Shown here: positions 60,638 through 64,000 of the stretch, piece by piece | Layout: every line of letters begins with the position of its first letter | Position numbering within the stretch: position 1 is the first letter of the stretch | From: JAJXWB01 sp046349215 | Lineage (GTDB): Bacteria > Pseudomonadota > Alphaproteobacteria > Rhizobiales > Beijerinckiaceae | Direction of reading: 5' to 3' | Assembly (NCBI GenBank): GCA_046349215.1 | Contig: JAXMCV010000002.1 | Location: forward strand, 124,001 to 188,000 | DNA length: 64,000 nt | Notes under the pieces: model-generated | Database searches by the model: none | Told to the model about the DNA's origin: nothing | Seen by the model: the letters and a program-made list of their open reading frames with translations, nothing else | Position numbers and translations under genes: made by a program

Positions 60638-61390
60638 ATGGCGCGCGCGAGCAAGAAGGCCGAGGGACCGAAATCCGCAAAGCCGCCGGCGGCCGTCGTG
60701 CCGCGCGACCGGATCATCGACGCCCTGATGATGCTGGCGGCAGAGGAGCGCTTCGAGGAAATCACCCTCCGGCAGATCGCCGAGCGCGCGGACGTTTCGC
60801 TCGCCGAATTCCGCGAGCTTTTCGCCTCGAAGCTGTCCATTCTCGCGGCGTTCGGCCGGCGCATCGATCGCGTCGTTCTGGAAGGAGCGACGGGCGATCT
60901 CGCCGATGAAAACTCGAAGGAGCGGCTTTTCGACGTTCTGATGCGCCGCTTCGACGCGCTCGCGCCCTACAAGGAAGGCTTGCGCGGCATATCCGAATGG
61001 CTGCGCCGCGACCCCTCGGCCGCGCCCGCGCTCAATCGCATGGCGTTCAATTCGATGCGCTTCATGCTGGAGGCGGCCGACATCGAGACCGGCGGGCGCG
61101 TCGGCGCCCTGAAGACGCAGGGACTCGTCCTGGCGATGGCGCGCGTGACGCGCACGTGGCTGGATGACGAGGACCAGGGTCTCGCCGAAACGATGGCGGA
61201 ACTCGATCGCACGCTCACCCGCGGCGGCAAGGTCGTGGAGCGCGCCCGGGAAGTCGATCGCCTCGTCTCGCCGATCGCGGCGATGGCGCGCGGCGTGGTC
61301 GACGCCGGCGTGACCTTCCTGCGCAATCGCGGGCCGGGCTCCCGTCGCCGTCGCGGCGAGGAAGCGAGCGCGGCCGCAAACGAAATCTGA
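60638..61390 (+). CDS. TetR-family regulator
   Basis: A 250-residue protein. Lys/Ala-rich start, HTH at about 42-62 (ITLRQIAERADVSLAEFRELF) and a helical C-terminal half; the last 30 residues are basic and disordered. ATG 60638 is preferred over 60626 because GGAG lies six bases upstream. Same-strand neighbours proC and panE are not obviously related. Target and ligand unknown. Confidence 0.82.
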   Translation: MARASKKAEGPKSAKPPAAVVPRDRIIDALMMLAAEERFEEITLRQIAERADVSLAEFRELFASKLSILAAFGRRIDRVVLEGATGDLADENSKERLFDVLMRRFDALAPYKEGLRGISEWLRRDPSAAPALNRMAFNSMRFMLEAADIETGGRVGALKTQGLVLAMARVTRTWLDDEDQGLAETMAELDRTLTRGGKVVERAREVDRLVSPIAAMARGVVDAGVTFLRNRGPGSRRRRGEEASAAANEI

Positions 61391-61420
61391 GCGTTCGACC
61401 GTCTTCCCGGGGCAATCGCA

Positions 61421-62344
61421 ATGAATCTGCTGATCGTGGGCGCCGGCGCGACCGGCGGTTTCTTCGGCGCGCATCTCGTCGCCGCCGGACGCGACGTGAC
61501 GTTCCTCGTGCGCGAAGGCCGCGCCAGCCAGCTCGCGCGCGACGGCCTGGTCGTGCGGGCGCGCAAGGGCGACATGACGGTAAAGCCGAAATTCGTCACC
61601 GCTGGCGGGTTGAACAAGAATTTCGACGCCGTCCTCGTGACGGTAAAAGCCTTCGGCCTCGAAGCGGCGATGCAGGATATGGCGCCGGCCGTCGGGCCGG
61701 ACACGCTGGTCGTTCCCGTCCTCAACGGCATGAAGCATGTCGACGATCTCGTGCAGCGTTTCGGCGCGGCGCGGGTCGCGGGCGGCGTCTGTCGCGTCGC
61801 GACGACGCTGGACGAGGAAGGGCGCATCCTGCAGCTCGCCGATTTCCAGGAATTGCTCTACGGCGAACTCGACGGATCGGCATCGGCGCGCATGGACGCT
61901 TTCAACGCGCTCGTGTCGGACGCCGGCTTCGCGGCGAAGCCGAGCCGTCACATCGTGCAGGAACTCTGGAACAAGTGGATCATGCTGGCCGGCATGGGCG
62001 CGGCGTGCTGCCTGATGCGCGGCAGCATCGGCGAGATCGAGGCTTCGCCGGGCGGCCTCGCTTTCGTCAACGCGCTTCTGGAAGAAATCATCGCCATCGC
62101 GACGGCGCATGGCCATCCGCCGGCGCCGCCGGTGGTCGCCGCAGCGCGCGGCATGTTGACCGCGAAAGGATCGCCGATGGCGTCGTCCATGTATCGCGAC
62201 ATGCAGCGCGGCCTGCCGATCGAGGCCGACCACATCGTCGGCGACCTGCTCGCCCGCGCCCAAGCCAAGGGCGTGGCGACGCCGCTGCTGGCGGCGGCTT
62301 ACACAAGCCTGTGCGTCTATCAGGGCAGGGCGAAGGGCGCCTGA
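61421..62344 (+). CDS. panE: 2-dehydropantoate 2-reductase
   Basis: A 307-residue ketopantoate reductase: NADPH-binding IVGAGATGGFFGAHL, FLVREGRA, VPVLNGMKH, and C-terminal helical part with ELWNKWIMLAGMGAA (Lys catalytic) and GSPMASSMYRDMQRGLPIEAD shortened to its core SSMxxDxxxGxxxE. Makes pantoate for coenzyme A. Ends three bases before the stop of the convergent kinase gene. Confidence 0.92.
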   Translation: MNLLIVGAGATGGFFGAHLVAAGRDVTFLVREGRASQLARDGLVVRARKGDMTVKPKFVTAGGLNKNFDAVLVTVKAFGLEAAMQDMAPAVGPDTLVVPVLNGMKHVDDLVQRFGAARVAGGVCRVATTLDEEGRILQLADFQELLYGELDGSASARMDAFNALVSDAGFAAKPSRHIVQELWNKWIMLAGMGAACCLMRGSIGEIEASPGGLAFVNALLEEIIAIATAHGHPPAPPVVAAARGMLTAKGSPMASSMYRDMQRGLPIEADHIVGDLLARAQAKGVATPLLAAAYTSLCVYQGRAKGA

Positions 62345-62347
62345 GTT

Positions 62348-63712
62348 CTAGATCGGGATTGTGACGGTCGCGCGCAGGCCTCCCATGGGCGCGTCCGTCA
62401 GGTTCACGTCGCCGCCGTGTGCGCGCGCGATATCGCGGGCGATGGCGAGACCGAGTCCTGCGCCGGCGTCATCCTGGTTGCGCGCCTCGTCGAGCCGGTA
62501 GAACGGCTTGAAGGCGTCCTCGCGGCTCTCGGCTGGAATGCCCGGACCGTCGTCGTCGACGTGGATGACGAGCGAACGCTCGCCGCGTTCTGCCGTGATC
62601 GCGACGTTCCTGCCATAGCGCTGCGCGTTGCCGACGAGATTTGCGAGGCAGCGGCGGAAGGCGTCCGGGCGCACGGTGGCGCGCGGGTCGCCGTGGTAGT
62701 CGAGCTTGGTCGGATGGCCATGACGCTGCGCATCGGCGGTCAGTTCGATCAATGCGGTGCGCATGTCGATCTCCTTGGCGGCTTCGCCGCCGTCGCCGCG
62801 CGCGAAGGCGAGATAGGCTTCGAGCATCCGCTGCATTTCAGCGATGTCGCGGCCGATCGCTTCCTGCTCCTGGCCCTCGCCCAGCAGGGCCAGCGACAGC
62901 TTGAAGCGCGTCAGCACCGTGCGCAGGTCGTGACTGACGCCGTTGAGCATGGCCGTGCGCTGTTCGATGGCGCGCTCGACGCGACGCTTCATGTCGAGGA
63001 AGGCGACGCCGGCCTGCCGCACCTCGCGCGCGCCGGAAGGACGGAACGGCATGTCGCGCCCCTTGCCGAAGGCTTCGGCTGCGACCGCGAGCCTGCGGAT
63101 CGGCTTGATCTGGTTGCGCAGGAACAGGACGGCGACGCCGATCAGCAGCAGCGCCAGTCCGACCATCCATGTCAGGAAGATCGCGGAATTCGGCGCATAG
63201 GCCTGGGCGCGCTGCGCAAAGACGCGCAATTGCGCGTCCTTCAGCTGGACGCGGATCTCGATGATGTTGGAATTGCCGAGCGTGTCGATCCAGAACGGCC
63301 GCCCGATCTGCTTGCGGATTTCCTCGGACAGCGCGCTGTCCAAAAGGGAGAAGAACGGTTTGGGAAGCGTCGCGGGCAAAGGCCCGCGCGGCGCGACGGT
63401 GGCCGTCAGGCCCATACGCTCGGCGACGCGCGCCAGCTTGTCGTTGTCCTTGTCCTGCGGATAATTCTCGTAGATGTCGATCAGCGCGGCGACGTCCTCG
63501 ACCACCATGGCCGAGAGCCGGTGCGTGACCGCCTGCCAGTGGCGCTCCATGAAGAAATAGGCGACGGCCGTCTGCAGCAGCAGCATCGGCAGGACGACGA
63601 TCATCAGCGAGCGCGCGAACAGGCCTTTCGGCATCTTGCCGCGCAGCCAGAGCGTGAAGCGGCGCCAGAGCCGGCGCGGCCTCGCGATCAGCGGATGTTC
63701 GATCATCTTCAT
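62348..63712 (-). CDS. EnvZ-like sensor histidine kinase
   Basis: A 454-residue kinase: membrane helices at about 36-55 and 178-198 with a periplasmic loop of about 120 residues, HAMP, then HisKA with His261 in GVSHDLRT (Val in place of the usual Pro after it), and ATPase with NLVGNAQRYG, DDDGPGIP and GLGLAIA. Overlaps its regulator's stop as ATGA. EnvZ-type kinases sense osmotic or envelope conditions; the real signal is unknown. Confidence 0.93.
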   Translation of the reverse strand: MKMIEHPLIARPRRLWRRFTLWLRGKMPKGLFARSLMIVVLPMLLLQTAVAYFFMERHWQAVTHRLSAMVVEDVAALIDIYENYPQDKDNDKLARVAERMGLTATVAPRGPLPATLPKPFFSLLDSALSEEIRKQIGRPFWIDTLGNSNIIEIRVQLKDAQLRVFAQRAQAYAPNSAIFLTWMVGLALLLIGVAVLFLRNQIKPIRRLAVAAEAFGKGRDMPFRPSGAREVRQAGVAFLDMKRRVERAIEQRTAMLNGVSHDLRTVLTRFKLSLALLGEGQEQEAIGRDIAEMQRMLEAYLAFARGDGGEAAKEIDMRTALIELTADAQRHGHPTKLDYHGDPRATVRPDAFRRCLANLVGNAQRYGRNVAITAERGERSLVIHVDDDGPGIPAESREDAFKPFYRLDEARNQDDAGAGLGLAIARDIARAHGGDVNLTDAPMGGLRATVTIPI

Positions 63713-64000
63713 GCGCCGCCAGCCTCGTCCAGCAGCAGGCGATAACCCGCGCCGCGCACCGTCTGCAAGGCGATCGGGTTTGCGGGGTCCTTCTCGATCT
63801 TGCGGCGAAGGCGCGTCACCTGCACGTCGACCGTGCGTTCGCCGGCCGCGCCCTGGCCGAGTTCGGCGCGCGACACCGGCGCGCCGTTCGCGGCCGCCAG
63901 CGCACGCAATATGTCGCGTTCGCGATCGGTCAGGCGCACGATCTCGCCATCGCGTCGCATTTCGCCGCGACCGGGATGGAATTCGCAGCCGGCGAAACGC
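63709..64000 (-). CDS. OmpR-like response regulator, C-terminal part (cut by window end)
   Basis: The winged-helix DNA-binding end of an OmpR/PhoB-type regulator: RGEMRRDGEIVRLTDREREI-like start, AAGERTVDVQVTRLRRKIE and VRGAGYRLLLDE. The reading frame stays open to base 64000 past the internal ATG at 63960 (GCEFHPGRGEM...), so the receiver domain lies beyond the window. Partner of the adjacent kinase. Confidence 0.92.
   Translation of the reverse strand, partial: RFAGCEFHPGRGEMRRDGEIVRLTDRERDILRALAAANGAPVSRAELGQGAAGERTVDVQVTRLRRKIEKDPANPIALQTVRGAGYRLLLDEAGGA

Overview
The window looks like the chromosome of a GC-rich alphaproteobacterium, most likely order Hyphomicrobiales (Rhizobiales). The evidence is a complete CtrA module (ctrA, its inhibitor sciP, the phosphotransferase chpT), a trxB-lsrB/vtlR pair, an EipA (DUF1134) gene, GANTC and CtrA-type sites in promoters, and families typical of this order (DUF2852, UbiK, TIGR02300, YbjN next to proC). 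Family or genus cannot be fixed from the sequence alone.

Layout. 1-2.2 kb: a universal stress protein and an MFS transporter. 2.4-13.8 kb: an island, visibly poorer in GC than its flanks, with four minus-strand genes: an ATP-grasp ligase, a stand-alone NRPS-type condensation (C) domain protein, a GNAT/FemAB-like protein and a 2390-residue, fully reducing, single-module type I PKS (KS-AT-DH-pseudoMT-ER-KR-ACP, no thioesterase). It ends beside the 3' end of a tRNA-Met(CAU) gene. This is the best candidate for an undescribed system: a PKS chain off-loaded by a separate C-domain acyltransferase and tailored by the ligase and the GNAT-like enzyme. 14.3-25 kb: cell-cycle and motility control (sciP, a flippase-like membrane protein, fliJ, ctrA, then cheA-cheW-cheY-cheB-cheR with an acyltransferase-3 gene fused to the end of the transcript, and chpT). 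24.7-29 kb: cysQ, eipA, a coiled-coil membrane protein, a cold-shock gene and small conserved proteins. 29-32.6 kb: an EmrAB-type efflux operon and divergent TetR gene with two matching 17-bp operators. 32.6-37.9 kb: FMN-binding glutamate synthase-like protein with a KirBac channel, a cytochrome P450, an intact IS481-family element, and a small gene.

38-50.5 kb: extensin-like lipoprotein, a carotenoid-desaturase-like oxidoreductase with a fused membrane domain, DUF2852, lsrB-trxB with a probable AbcR-type sRNA next to lsrB, adenine salvage (mtnP, apt), a TPM-domain protein, a two-hotdog MaoC protein, and a Crp/Fnr regulator with DUF2892. 50.5-58.5 kb: the minus-strand run lgt-midA-like-pgeF-uvrC-pgsA-moaD-moaE (cofactor, lipid, repair and envelope genes), with palindromic repeats inserted in frame into uvrC, preceded by a Pro-rich secreted DUF6600-like protein. 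58.6-64 kb: ubiK, ybjN (behind a dense GANTC cluster), proC, a TetR gene, panE and an EnvZ/OmpR-like pair cut by the window end.

Themes. Core replication-coupled regulation (CtrA, probably CcrM/GcrA) is written into several promoters here (sciP, ctrA, eipA, ybjN). Accessory content is limited to the PKS island and the IS481 copy; no CRISPR array, prophage, rRNA operon or integrase gene was seen.
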